From Rhodospirillaceae bacterium (GTDB taxonomy: Bacteria > Pseudomonadota > Alphaproteobacteria > GCA-2731375), in NCBI GenBank assembly GCA_018701215.1, contig JABIWH010000015.1:62001-126000 (forward strand): DNA of 64,000 nucleotides, given 5' to 3'. Positions 52,364 through 60,220 of the stretch are shown in pieces (the stretch's first letter is position 1; every line of letters starts with the position of its first letter). The position numbers were made by a program, and so were the translations under genes. The notes under the pieces were generated by a model that was not told the origin of the DNA, ran no database searches, and worked only from the letters and a program-made list of their open reading frames with translations.

Positions 52364-54406
52364 ATGTATCGTATTGGCATTGACGTTGGCGGCACCTTCA
52401 CCGATCTGGTCGCGATAGATGGCGGGGGCCAGGTTACCCTGGGTAAGACGCCGTCCACACCGGGCGATCAATCGATCGGCGTCATGAACGGCCTGACCCA
52501 GGTGGCCGAGAGCCTGAATTTGCAGTTGGCCGAATTGCTGGCCGGCACCGAACGGATCGTGCATGGCACCACCGTCGCCACCAATGCGCTGCTGGAACGC
52601 AAGGGCGCCAAGGTCGGCCTGTTGACCACCGCCGGTCACCGGGACGTGTTGGAAATGCGCGAAGGGCTAAAGCCCGAACGCTATAACCTGCGCCTAGCCA
52701 GGCCCGAGGCCCTGGTGCCCCGGCGCCTGTGTCTTGGCGTTGAGGAACGCATCAAGGCCGATGGCCAGATCGACATACCCCTTGATGATGCCTCCCTGGC
52801 CAAGGCAATTCGGGTGCTGAAGCGCGAAAAAGTGACCTCGGTCGCGGTCTGTTACCTGCACGCCTACCGCGACGACCGGCACGAGAGGTTGACGCGGGCG
52901 GCCCTGGCCAAGGCCTTGCCGGATGTACACGTCTGCCTGTCCTCGGAAGTACTGCCGCAGATCAAGGAGTACGAGCGGGTCTCCACAACCGTGGTCAATG
53001 CCTATGTGGCACCTATCCTGGCCGGCTATCTCTCGCGTCTGGAACAGGCCTTGAAGGCAGCCGGCTATGGCGGACCGGTGCTGATCATACTCTCCCATGG
53101 CGGCATCGCACCCATTGCCGAGGCCATCCGCATGGCCGCGGGCACAGTCCTATCGGGCCCCGCGGGTGGGGTTTCGGGCGCCCGCCATGCCGCCGAGCTG
53201 GTCGGCATCGATGATCTGATCCCGTTCGATATGGGCGGCACATCGTCCGATATTTCATTGATCGTCGATGGCCAGGCGACCCTGGCTTCGGACCGTCAAA
53301 TCGCCAATTCGCGTATTGCCCTGCCCAGCCTGGACATCGTCACCTTAGGCGCCGGCGGCGGCTCCATCGCGCGGGTCAGCGCCGGCGGCCTGCTGGAAGT
53401 CGGCCCGCAAAGCGCCGGCGCTATTCCAGGCCCGGCCTGCTATGGCAATGGCGGCATAGAGCCGACGGTGACCGATGCCTCCATGGTATTGGGCTATCTT
53501 GACCCGGACAATTTCCTGGGCGGGCGGGCGCGTCTGGACCTGGGCGCGGCGGAGACCGCTTTGCAACGCCTGGGCGCCGCGCTTGGCATCACCGGCGTGC
53601 GCGCGGCCGAAGGCGTTCACCGGGTCGTCAACACGCAAATGGCCGAGGGTGTGCGCCTGGCAACCGTGCGCCGAGGCGTCGACCCGCGGCGTTTCGCGCT
53701 GCTTGCTTTTGGCGGCGCCGCGGGCCTGCACGGTACCGAGATGGCCCGGCAGCTAAACCTGGGCCGGGTCGTGGTGCCCCGCATCGCCTCGGTGCTGTCG
53801 GCCTGGGGCATGCTGGCCACGGAACTGCGTTTGGAAGTCACCCGCACCCATATTGGCGATACTTCGGCGCTGGATGTTGCGGCCATTAACAAGCTGTATG
53901 AAGAGATGGAGGCAGAGGGTAGGCAGCGGCTGAGCAGCTGGTTCGATGGCGCCATTAGCTCCGTCCGTTCCGCCGATATGCGCTATGGCGAGCAGATCTT
54001 TGAAATCGATGTACCGTTGGAGCAGATCGACTTCACCGCGCCGGACCTGCTGGACCAGATCAAGGCCGCGTTCGAACGCCGTCACGAGGCTCTTTATACC
54101 TACAGCCTGGCGGACCAGGATCCTGTCCTGATCAACGCCCGCGTCGCCACCGTTGGTGCCCTGCCTGCCTTGCCGGAGGAACCCCTGGCCGCCACCGGCG
54201 CGCCAAGGCCCGCGATCGGGCAACGGCGCATCTACCTTGGCGATTGGCTGGATGCCCCGGTCTACGATTTCGATACCCTGACGGCGGGTCAGACGGTGCC
54301 CGGCCCGGCGCTGGTGGTGTCGGAGACCACCAATGTCCTGCTTCGTGATGGCGACCTGGCCACCACGACGCCGCATGGCTGGCTGGATATAAAGGTCCCG
54401 ATCTAA
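52364..54406 (+). CDS. hyuA: Hydantoinase A/oxoprolinase family protein
   Basis: 680 aa. The ATP-binding phosphate-1 motif is IGIDVGGTFTDLVA (about 4-17); HGTTVATNALLERKGAKVGLLTT (about 66-88) and the second actin-like phosphate motif FDMGGTSSDISL (near 290) are present, as is GPACYGNGG. The subunit hydrolyses ATP to open a cyclic amide such as 5-oxoproline or a hydantoin. ATG 52364 gives the usual MYRIGIDVGG start; a GTG 12 bp upstream overlaps hyuB. The pair forms a two-gene operon. The substrate cannot be told from sequence. Confidence 0.92.
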   Translation: MYRIGIDVGGTFTDLVAIDGGGQVTLGKTPSTPGDQSIGVMNGLTQVAESLNLQLAELLAGTERIVHGTTVATNALLERKGAKVGLLTTAGHRDVLEMREGLKPERYNLRLARPEALVPRRLCLGVEERIKADGQIDIPLDDASLAKAIRVLKREKVTSVAVCYLHAYRDDRHERLTRAALAKALPDVHVCLSSEVLPQIKEYERVSTTVVNAYVAPILAGYLSRLEQALKAAGYGGPVLIILSHGGIAPIAEAIRMAAGTVLSGPAGGVSGARHAAELVGIDDLIPFDMGGTSSDISLIVDGQATLASDRQIANSRIALPSLDIVTLGAGGGSIARVSAGGLLEVGPQSAGAIPGPACYGNGGIEPTVTDASMVLGYLDPDNFLGGRARLDLGAAETALQRLGAALGITGVRAAEGVHRVVNTQMAEGVRLATVRRGVDPRRFALLAFGGAAGLHGTEMARQLNLGRVVVPRIASVLSAWGMLATELRLEVTRTHIGDTSALDVAAINKLYEEMEAEGRQRLSSWFDGAISSVRSADMRYGEQIFEIDVPLEQIDFTAPDLLDQIKAAFERRHEALYTYSLADQDPVLINARVATVGALPALPEEPLAATGAPRPAIGQRRIYLGDWLDAPVYDFDTLTAGQTVPGPALVVSETTNVLLRDGDLATTTPHGWLDIKVPI

Positions 54407-54424
54407 AGCCCTGAAATGATCCGT

Positions 54425-54440
54425 TTAAGGCCCCATTAAC
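54425..54440. promoter_or_regulatory. Full CtrA-type binding site
   Basis: TTAA-N7-TTAAC exactly matches the CtrA consensus, 62 bp upstream of the methyltransferase start and 19 bp after hyuA. CtrA is the alphaproteobacterial cell-cycle and motility regulator. Function here is inferred from the motif alone. Confidence 0.5.
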
Positions 54441-54501
54441 CATACCGGCGGATACTCGGTTCACACATCATTCGCAGCCCGGCGTCGGGACGGAGATAAC
54501 G

Positions 54502-55470
54502 ATGAACGAACTGGGTCCATTGATCGAGACATTTGCCGGACTGACACCGTGGTCAGAGCCAATCACCAAGGGCAGCGTTGGCAATTTTCTTGGCGTGAAG
54601 ACTGATCAGGAATTTCTTGAGCGTCACCACCCCTCCAACGTCGAGCAAAGCGGGCCAGATCAAACGCCGGAAACGCTGTTGCCAAAGGTGACGGATGGCG
54701 AGCCGTTTTTTGAATTCGCGGCGATCCACAAAGCCGTCAGCGCGGCGCGGGACCGTTTCGTGATGATCGAGTTGGGCGGCGGTTATGCCGCCCGCTCCGT
54801 CGATGCCCACCGGCTACTGCAAAAGCTGAACCCGATGCCCAGCCAATTGACCATCGTAGAGGCGGAGCCAACCCATTTCGAATGGGCCAAGCGGCATATG
54901 CTCGCCAACGGCATCGATCCCCTGGACCACTGGCTGATCAATGCCGCCGTTAGCGCCAGCAGTGATCCAAGGCTTTTCATGTTAGGCTCGGGATTATATT
55001 TCAACGGTATTGTCCGGGACGGCGACATCGAGGAAATTGTCCAGCAACTGATCGACAGGAAGCAAACCCCTGAGGCAATACGCAACCTAATGCTGGGCGG
55101 GCGCTGCGGCATGCAAATTCCGTACGATAGCGCCGCGGGCCAGGATATTTTTGACTATCAGTTTGTCTCCGCCCTGCCCTTGGCGGACATTCTGGCGCCA
55201 TTGCCCCAGGTGGATTTGATCGACATGGATATCCAGGGCGCCGAGGATGCGGTTATCCCGCCTGCCATGGAGATGCTGGATCGCCGCGTAAAACGCATCC
55301 ACATTGGCACCCACCATGCTGATATTCATAGCGGACTGTGGGATCTGTTCTTCGAACACGAATGGGCCTGTGAGTTCGACTATGCCCCCTTGGGCACGCA
55401 CGAAACGGCCTGGGGTAAATTCGATACCATGGACGGCATTCTACATTTCTCCAATACCCGGTTGCCCTGA
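54502..55470 (+). CDS. FkbM-type SAM-dependent methyltransferase
   Basis: 322 aa, soluble. Rossmann features: VMIELGGGYAARSVDA (motif I, about 91-106), LTIVEAEPTHFEWAKRHM (acidic residue after strand 2) and the FkbM-characteristic VDLIDMDIQGAEDAVI (about 236-251), with RIHIGTHH after it. FkbM enzymes O-methylate sugars or polyketides and are often linked to surface polysaccharide or flagellin glycosylation. The first ~85 residues are outside the methyltransferase core and are not recognised. Ribosome site GGAGATAACG. A perfect CtrA box upstream hints at cell-cycle or motility control. Confidence 0.82.
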   Translation: MNELGPLIETFAGLTPWSEPITKGSVGNFLGVKTDQEFLERHHPSNVEQSGPDQTPETLLPKVTDGEPFFEFAAIHKAVSAARDRFVMIELGGGYAARSVDAHRLLQKLNPMPSQLTIVEAEPTHFEWAKRHMLANGIDPLDHWLINAAVSASSDPRLFMLGSGLYFNGIVRDGDIEEIVQQLIDRKQTPEAIRNLMLGGRCGMQIPYDSAAGQDIFDYQFVSALPLADILAPLPQVDLIDMDIQGAEDAVIPPAMEMLDRRVKRIHIGTHHADIHSGLWDLFFEHEWACEFDYAPLGTHETAWGKFDTMDGILHFSNTRLP

Positions 55471-55485
55471 GGCAAGCTCGTTTTA

Positions 55486-55499
55486 TTGACCGCCATCAA
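55486..55499. promoter_or_regulatory. FNR/FixK-type box upstream of the universal stress protein gene
   Basis: TTGAC-CGCC-ATCAA matches the FNR/FixK consensus TTGAY-N4-RTCAA in all defined positions. A TAATAT -10-like sequence at 55524-55529 would place the box at about -42, the class II activator position. A short palindrome ACAATA-A-TATTGT (55520-55532) overlaps the -10 region. Confidence 0.6.
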
Positions 55500-55595
55500 G
55501 GCCGCGCCTCCACCACTGCACAATAATATTGTAACATTTAGTCTATCCGCGACGATATTGTTCCAAGCGGTTCACGACTGGTGGAGGGTGTATCA

Positions 55596-56129
55596 ATGAT
55601 CAAAACCATACTTGTAGCGACCGATGGGTCCGAGCATGCCAAAAAGGCGCTCGCCCTGGCCTCTGACCTGGGCGCGAAATACAATGCGCGGTTGGTTCTG
55701 GTGCATGTACTGTTGACCAACGCGCGCGCCGAGACCTTGCGCACGCTGGCCACCCGCCGGGGCCTCTCGAAGGATCAGCGTGACCTGTTGGAGAATTATG
55801 AAATTGATTTCCACCGCGAAGTCGCCGCCGCCGGCGCGGCGGTAGGTTTTGTCACGGTCCCGCCACCACGGGAACTGGTCAAGGCGATTGGCCGGCAGAT
55901 CATGGATCGCGCCGAAAAAGCCGCCACCAAAGCGGGCGTGAAAAAAGTCGTCATGCACACGGTGGAGGGTGATCCGGCGGAGGCGATTCTTGAGCTTGCC
56001 GCATCCAGCAAGGCGAGCATGATCATCATGGGCAGCCGTGGCCTCAGCGATTTCAAGGGCCTGTTACTGGGCAGCATCTCGCACAAGGTTAGCGCGCAGG
56101 CTGAATGCACCTGCGTGACGGTGAAGTAA
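55596..56129 (+). CDS. Universal stress protein (UspA family)
   Basis: 177 aa single USP domain. N-terminal KTILVATDGSEHAKKALALA and the C-terminal ATP-binding signature MGSRGLSDFKGLLLGSISHKVSAQAECTCVTVK (G-2x-G-9x-G-(S/T) pattern) are intact, so it probably binds ATP. A central insert (LRTLATRRGLSKDQRDLLENYEIDF) is longer than in UspA. ATG 55596 has GGAGGG upstream. A perfect FNR/FixK box about 100 bp upstream suggests induction at low oxygen, as known for many usp genes. Confidence 0.92.
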   Translation: MIKTILVATDGSEHAKKALALASDLGAKYNARLVLVHVLLTNARAETLRTLATRRGLSKDQRDLLENYEIDFHREVAAAGAAVGFVTVPPPRELVKAIGRQIMDRAEKAATKAGVKKVVMHTVEGDPAEAILELAASSKASMIIMGSRGLSDFKGLLLGSISHKVSAQAECTCVTVK

Positions 56130-56134
56130 ATTTT

Positions 56135-57142
56135 CTAACCCATAGTCAATACGGCGGCGCCTTCGAAACGCCCGGCACGCAGGTCGTCGAGAGCTTGGTT
56201 GGCCGCGGCCAGCGGGTAGACATGATTGGCGGTCTTGACCGGCACCTGGGGCGCAATCTTCAGGAATGCGATACCGTCTTCACGCGTTAGATTGGCGACC
56301 GAACGGACCTCCCGCTCACCCCAAAGCAGATCATAGGGAAAGGCGGGAATATCGCTCATATGAATACCGGCGCAGATCACCTTGCCGCCTTTGCCGACGG
56401 CGCGCAGGGCGGCCGGCACAAGCGCGCCCACGGGCGCGAAGATGATCGCGGCATCCAGCGGCCGGGGCGGCAGTTGCCCGGAATCCCCGGCCCAAACCGC
56501 GCCGAGCCGGCGCGCGAAAGCCTGGCCGTTCTCATCACCCGCCCTGGTAAAGGCATGGACTTCCCTGCCCTCGTGGCAGGCAACCTGGGCAATGATATGC
56601 GCCGCCGCGCCAAAGCCATAGAGGCCGATCCGCCGCGCCGCGCCGATCATACGAAAGGCGCGAAAACCGATCAGGCCGGCGCACATCAGAGGCGCGGCGG
56701 CAATATCGTCATAGGCATCGGGAATGGGAAAGACATAGGCGCCGTTCGCCACCATATATTCGGCGAAGCCGCCGTCCAGATCGTAGCCGGTGAATTGTGC
56801 GTTATCGCATAGGTTCTCCCGTCCGGCCCGGCAGAATTGACAATCACCACAGGTGCCGCCCAGCCACGGCACGCCAACCCGGTCACCGGGCATAAATCCC
56901 GCCACCGCCGCACCCGCTTCGATCACCACGCCAATCACCTCGTGGCCGGGGATCAAGGGCAATTTTGGATGCCGCAAATCGCCGTCCACGATGTGCAGAT
57001 CCGTGCGGCAGACAGCGCATGCCATCACCTTGATCAGGACCTGCTCCGGCCTTGGTTCAGGGCGTGGCACATCCAACAACCGCAAGGGCTGGCCCTGCGT
57101 CTGTCCTTGTGCCTCTAGCACCATTGCCCGCATGCTTGTCAT
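56135..57142 (-). CDS. Zinc-dependent medium-chain alcohol dehydrogenase
   Basis: 335 aa. Catalytic zinc ligands are in CAVCRTDLH (Cys near 43) and GHEVIG (His near 64); the structural zinc lobe is CGDCQFCRAGRENLC (about 97-111). The Rossmann loop is GLYGFGAAAHIIAQVA (about 172-187), with the usual GxGxxG reading GFGAAA. It most resembles the propanol-preferring/AdhA-like ADH group. ATG 57142 follows the upstream methyltransferase stop by 2 bp, so the two are co-transcribed. It is convergent with the universal stress gene, 5 bp apart. Confidence 0.92.
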   Translation of the reverse strand: MTSMRAMVLEAQGQTQGQPLRLLDVPRPEPRPEQVLIKVMACAVCRTDLHIVDGDLRHPKLPLIPGHEVIGVVIEAGAAVAGFMPGDRVGVPWLGGTCGDCQFCRAGRENLCDNAQFTGYDLDGGFAEYMVANGAYVFPIPDAYDDIAAAPLMCAGLIGFRAFRMIGAARRIGLYGFGAAAHIIAQVACHEGREVHAFTRAGDENGQAFARRLGAVWAGDSGQLPPRPLDAAIIFAPVGALVPAALRAVGKGGKVICAGIHMSDIPAFPYDLLWGEREVRSVANLTREDGIAFLKIAPQVPVKTANHVYPLAAANQALDDLRAGRFEGAAVLTMG

Positions 57143-57144
57143 AC

Positions 57145-57765
57145 TTACGACCCGGCCACGGCCGCGCCCCAATAATTGAAGCCATGGGTGCGGGGGCCGG
57201 GCATATACATGGTTTCCATGTCGGCCATGCGGAAGCCCGCCGAGGCGATCAGCACATCAATGGGCCGGTTCAGGTGGCAGCCGCCCGAGACCTTGCTCCA
57301 CAGTGGATCAATGCGGTTCTGCCAACGGGCGACACCATTGTCGGGCGCCAAGCCGTGTTCGCAAAACAACAGCTCGGCGCCAGGTTTCAGCACCCGGCGG
57401 ATCTGCCGCAAGGCCTGGGCCACATCGGGGATCGTGCATAGGGTATAGGTCACCAACACCGTATCGACGCTGTCATCGGGCAAGGGTATTTCCTCTCCCG
57501 GCAGCTCCAGGAACGCTACTTCCAGCGCGACCTTGCGCGCCACGCCCTCGGCCATGCGGCGCATCTCGGGGCTGGGTTCCAGGCCCCAGACTTTCTTGAC
57601 TTTCGCCGTATCGTAGAACGGCAGGTTCAGGCCCGAACCGATGCCAACCTCCAGCACCTCGCCCTTGGCGCGCGGCACGATCTTGGCCCGTTGCCTGGCG
57701 ATGGGCTTACCGCCACAGGCCAGATTGACGCCCCAGGGTAGAATATATTTACCGTAGACCGACAT
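57145..57765 (-). CDS. Class I SAM-dependent methyltransferase
   Basis: 206 aa of the UbiE/Methyltransferase_11 group. Motif I is GEVLEVGIGSGLNLPFYD (about 34-51), motif II LPDDSVDTVLVTYTLCTIPD (about 95-113) and post II VLKPGAELLFCEHG (about 127-140). The C-terminal GGCHLNRPIDVLIASAGF with MPGPRTHGFNYWGAA is typical of a family that methylates small hydrophobic molecules or phospholipid head groups; the substrate is unknown. It is upstream of and nearly overlaps the alcohol dehydrogenase gene. Ribosome site weak. Confidence 0.88.
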   Translation of the reverse strand: MSVYGKYILPWGVNLACGGKPIARQRAKIVPRAKGEVLEVGIGSGLNLPFYDTAKVKKVWGLEPSPEMRRMAEGVARKVALEVAFLELPGEEIPLPDDSVDTVLVTYTLCTIPDVAQALRQIRRVLKPGAELLFCEHGLAPDNGVARWQNRIDPLWSKVSGGCHLNRPIDVLIASAGFRMADMETMYMPGPRTHGFNYWGAAVAGS

Positions 57766-57867
57766 AGGCCCGCATCCAGCCCCCTAACCATCCATGGCAT
57801 CACGCCATTACCAGATTATATGGGTATCAGATCCGGTTTGGGCAAGAACGCCGGTGTTCCCACGCGG

Positions 57868-59487
57868 CTAAAGCGCGCCGACTGCGCTCAATGCCGAAAT
57901 ATAGCCCCAGGTCAGACAGGGGCCCAAGGTGGTGCCGGCGCCGACACCCTTGGAACCGAACGAGTTCGCCATGACATTGCCGGCGGCGTAGAGGCCGCCG
58001 ATGACCGCGCCGTGGCGATCCAGCACCTGGCCTCTTTCGTTGGTGCGCGCACCGCCCTTGGTGCCCAGGAAAGAGGCCTTGAACGGCATGGCATGGAATG
58101 GCGGCCGCTCGATCGTGCCCAGGGTTGGGTTTGGCCCGTGCGTTGGATCACCGCCCCGGTTGCGGTCCCAGATGGAGGCGCCCCGGCCAAAGTCATCGTC
58201 GATCCCGGCATGGGCAAACTCGGAAAACCGGCGCGCGGTTGCAACCAATGCCTCGGGCTCCACATCGATCAGGCCGGCCAGCTCGACCAGGTTGCCGGCT
58301 TGATAATGATTGCCGGCGACGGCCTTGGAGGGCATGGCATGCGGATATTTTACGGCAAATTGGCTGTCGTAAATGCGCCAAGCGGGCAGATGCAACGGGG
58401 TGCCGGTAACGGGGTCCATCTCGGCGAAGGCCAGGCCGATATTCATCTGCTTTTCGTTGACGAAGCGACGGCCATGACGATTGACGATCATGCTATGGGG
58501 CAGGAAATAATCCGCCGCCGGCTGCCCCTGGATCTGCCCCTCGTAAGTCACCGGCGTCACGCCCATCACCAGGGCCTGATCCATATGGTCAAGCTGGGCG
58601 CCGGCGTCAGCCGCCATGCGCTGGCCATCGCCGGTATTGCTCTGCGGCGAGGCCGTCCATTCCACGGGGCCCGGGAAATGTTCCGCCATCATTTCTTTGT
58701 TCCATTCAAAGCCGCCGCTGGCCAGAATGACGGCTTTCGCTGCCGCGATAGTGACCGTTTGCCCCCTGCGTTCAACCTCCAAGCCAATGATCCGGCCTTC
58801 GTGCTGCCGCATTTTCGTGGCCGAGGCCTCGGACCAAATTTCCACACCATGATCCAGGCAACCCTTGAGCAGACCGATGGTCAGGGCACGGCCGCGGGTA
58901 TGCGCGCCGGCCAGCTTGCGCCAGATCAGGCGCGGCAGCAGACGGGGCATGTGTCTTTTCGGATTGGCGAAGAAAAAATTATCGATCACCTCTTCATAGC
59001 TGATCCGCATATCGGAGGTCGGCGCCCGCACCTTGTCGCGCCAGGGACCAAGCTGTCCGATCCGGATCGGCGCGGCGGATATATTTCGCCCATATGCCAT
59101 GCCGCCCGCCGCCTCGGCATATGGATCAGGATCCCGGTTCGGAATAAACCGGGTCGGGCTGTGCGCCTCGACGAATTTCAACATCGCCGGTGCGTGATCC
59201 ACATAGGCGGCCCAGAGCGGCTCCTCCCGATTGTGCCAGCCGTCGGGCGAAACGGCGCGGATGTAGTCCAACGCGGCCTCGCGCGAGTCCGTCAGGCCCA
59301 GGCCAGCCATGTGATGATGGTTGGGCACCCAGATACAGCCCCCCGACATGGCCGTGGTGCCGCCAAGGACCGCGGCCTTTTCCACCACCAAGGTGCGGGC
59401 GCCGTGCACGCTGGCCGCCAGGGCCGCGCTCAACCCGGCAGCGCCGGTGCCGACGACGACAACGTCGAATTGCTCACTCTCGCTCAT
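57868..59487 (-). CDS. FAD-dependent dehydrogenase (3-ketosteroid delta-1-dehydrogenase/fumarate reductase-like)
   Basis: 539 aa. N-terminal dinucleotide motif FDVVVVGTGAAGLSAALAAS (about 7-26) and TLVVEKAAVLGGTTAMSGG (about 31-49); the C-terminal FAD motif GLYAAGNVMANSFGSKGVGAG (near 497) with TLGPCLTWGYISAL. This is the flavoprotein family that includes KstD and fumarate reductase flavoprotein; it introduces or removes a C=C bond next to a carbonyl. No steroid genes are nearby, so a KstD assignment would be overcalled. The ATG 59487 start gives the normal MSESEQFDVVVVG N-terminus. Confidence 0.9.
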   Translation of the reverse strand: MSESEQFDVVVVGTGAAGLSAALAASVHGARTLVVEKAAVLGGTTAMSGGCIWVPNHHHMAGLGLTDSREAALDYIRAVSPDGWHNREEPLWAAYVDHAPAMLKFVEAHSPTRFIPNRDPDPYAEAAGGMAYGRNISAAPIRIGQLGPWRDKVRAPTSDMRISYEEVIDNFFFANPKRHMPRLLPRLIWRKLAGAHTRGRALTIGLLKGCLDHGVEIWSEASATKMRQHEGRIIGLEVERRGQTVTIAAAKAVILASGGFEWNKEMMAEHFPGPVEWTASPQSNTGDGQRMAADAGAQLDHMDQALVMGVTPVTYEGQIQGQPAADYFLPHSMIVNRHGRRFVNEKQMNIGLAFAEMDPVTGTPLHLPAWRIYDSQFAVKYPHAMPSKAVAGNHYQAGNLVELAGLIDVEPEALVATARRFSEFAHAGIDDDFGRGASIWDRNRGGDPTHGPNPTLGTIERPPFHAMPFKASFLGTKGGARTNERGQVLDRHGAVIGGLYAAGNVMANSFGSKGVGAGTTLGPCLTWGYISALSAVGAL

Positions 59488-59604
59488 GCCCGCCAGCCCC
59501 GTTATTGAATGGTTTCGCCGACACAAGTAGACCATTAGCCATCGATTTCCTATATCCTGCCAAGTTCAATCATCGCCAACAGCCGACGGTAGGGAGATTA
59601 TTCG

Positions 59605-60015
59605 ATGAAAATAAAGCGGGTGGAGCACATCGCCATCGCGGTCCATAACATGGCGGAGTCCATGGCCATGCTGCAGCGTACCCTGGGCCTGGAACTGGAC
59701 TATGAAGAGGCCATCGGCAGCGCCAATCTGGCGATGTTTCCAGTGGGCGAAACCTCCCTGGAACTGCTGCAAACGGATGATCCAAATTCGCCCATAACCG
59801 AATGGATGACCGAGCACGGGCAAAGCCTGTTCCATCTCTGTTTTGAAGTCGAGGATATCGATGCCGCGTTGGACGAGTTGCGCGCGAAAGGCGTAAAGTT
59901 GCGGGACGAAACTCCAAAAGAAGGCCACGGCGGCAGCCGCATCGCCTTCCTCGACCCAGCCTCGACCGGGGGCATCGTGATCGAGCTGGCCGAACTGCCG
60001 GCGGGGCATGACTAG
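59605..60015 (+). CDS. mce: Methylmalonyl-CoA epimerase
   Basis: 136 aa VOC-fold (glyoxalase-like) protein of the usual Mce length. Two beta-alpha-beta-beta-beta modules: KIKRVEHIAIAVHNMAESM (His near 8), then EEAIGSANLAMFPVGETSLELLQ; HLCFEVEDIDAALDELRAKG (His near 73) and SRIAFLDPASTGGIVIELAEL (Glu near 131). These His, His/Gln and Glu residues bind the metal. It interconverts (S)- and (R)-methylmalonyl-CoA in propionyl-CoA catabolism. Strong ribosome site GGGAGA. Confidence 0.93.
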   Translation: MKIKRVEHIAIAVHNMAESMAMLQRTLGLELDYEEAIGSANLAMFPVGETSLELLQTDDPNSPITEWMTEHGQSLFHLCFEVEDIDAALDELRAKGVKLRDETPKEGHGGSRIAFLDPASTGGIVIELAELPAGHD

Positions 60016-60049
60016 GTCTAGAAACCCGTCGTTGCCAATATTTAAGAAA

Positions 60050-60125
60050 TGGCGTCCCCAAGGGGAGTCGAACCCCTGTTTCCGGCGTGAGAGGCCGGCG
60101 TCCTAGGCCACTAGACGATGGGGAC
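60050..60125 (-). tRNA. tRNA-Glu (CTC)
   Basis: 76 nt cloverleaf on the minus strand. Acceptor GTCCCCA pairs with TGGGGAC, anticodon stem GCCGG/CCGGC encloses CTC, T-arm AGGGG-TTCGACT-CCCCT, encoded CCA. Identity rests on the CTC anticodon, for Glu codon GAG. Confidence 0.96.
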
Positions 60126-60220
60126 GCGGTAGGCGCAGAAATAGCCGCCGCGGGACGGCCCGTCAAGGGGCTGTCGGCGCCGTGGCCAAGAAACCCGAAA
60201 CCGCCCCAAGCTTTCAACTA

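Noticed and set aside
57820..59508. 562-codon + strand frame antisense to the flavoprotein
   Set aside because: The flavoprotein frame carries both FAD motifs; the + frame has none.
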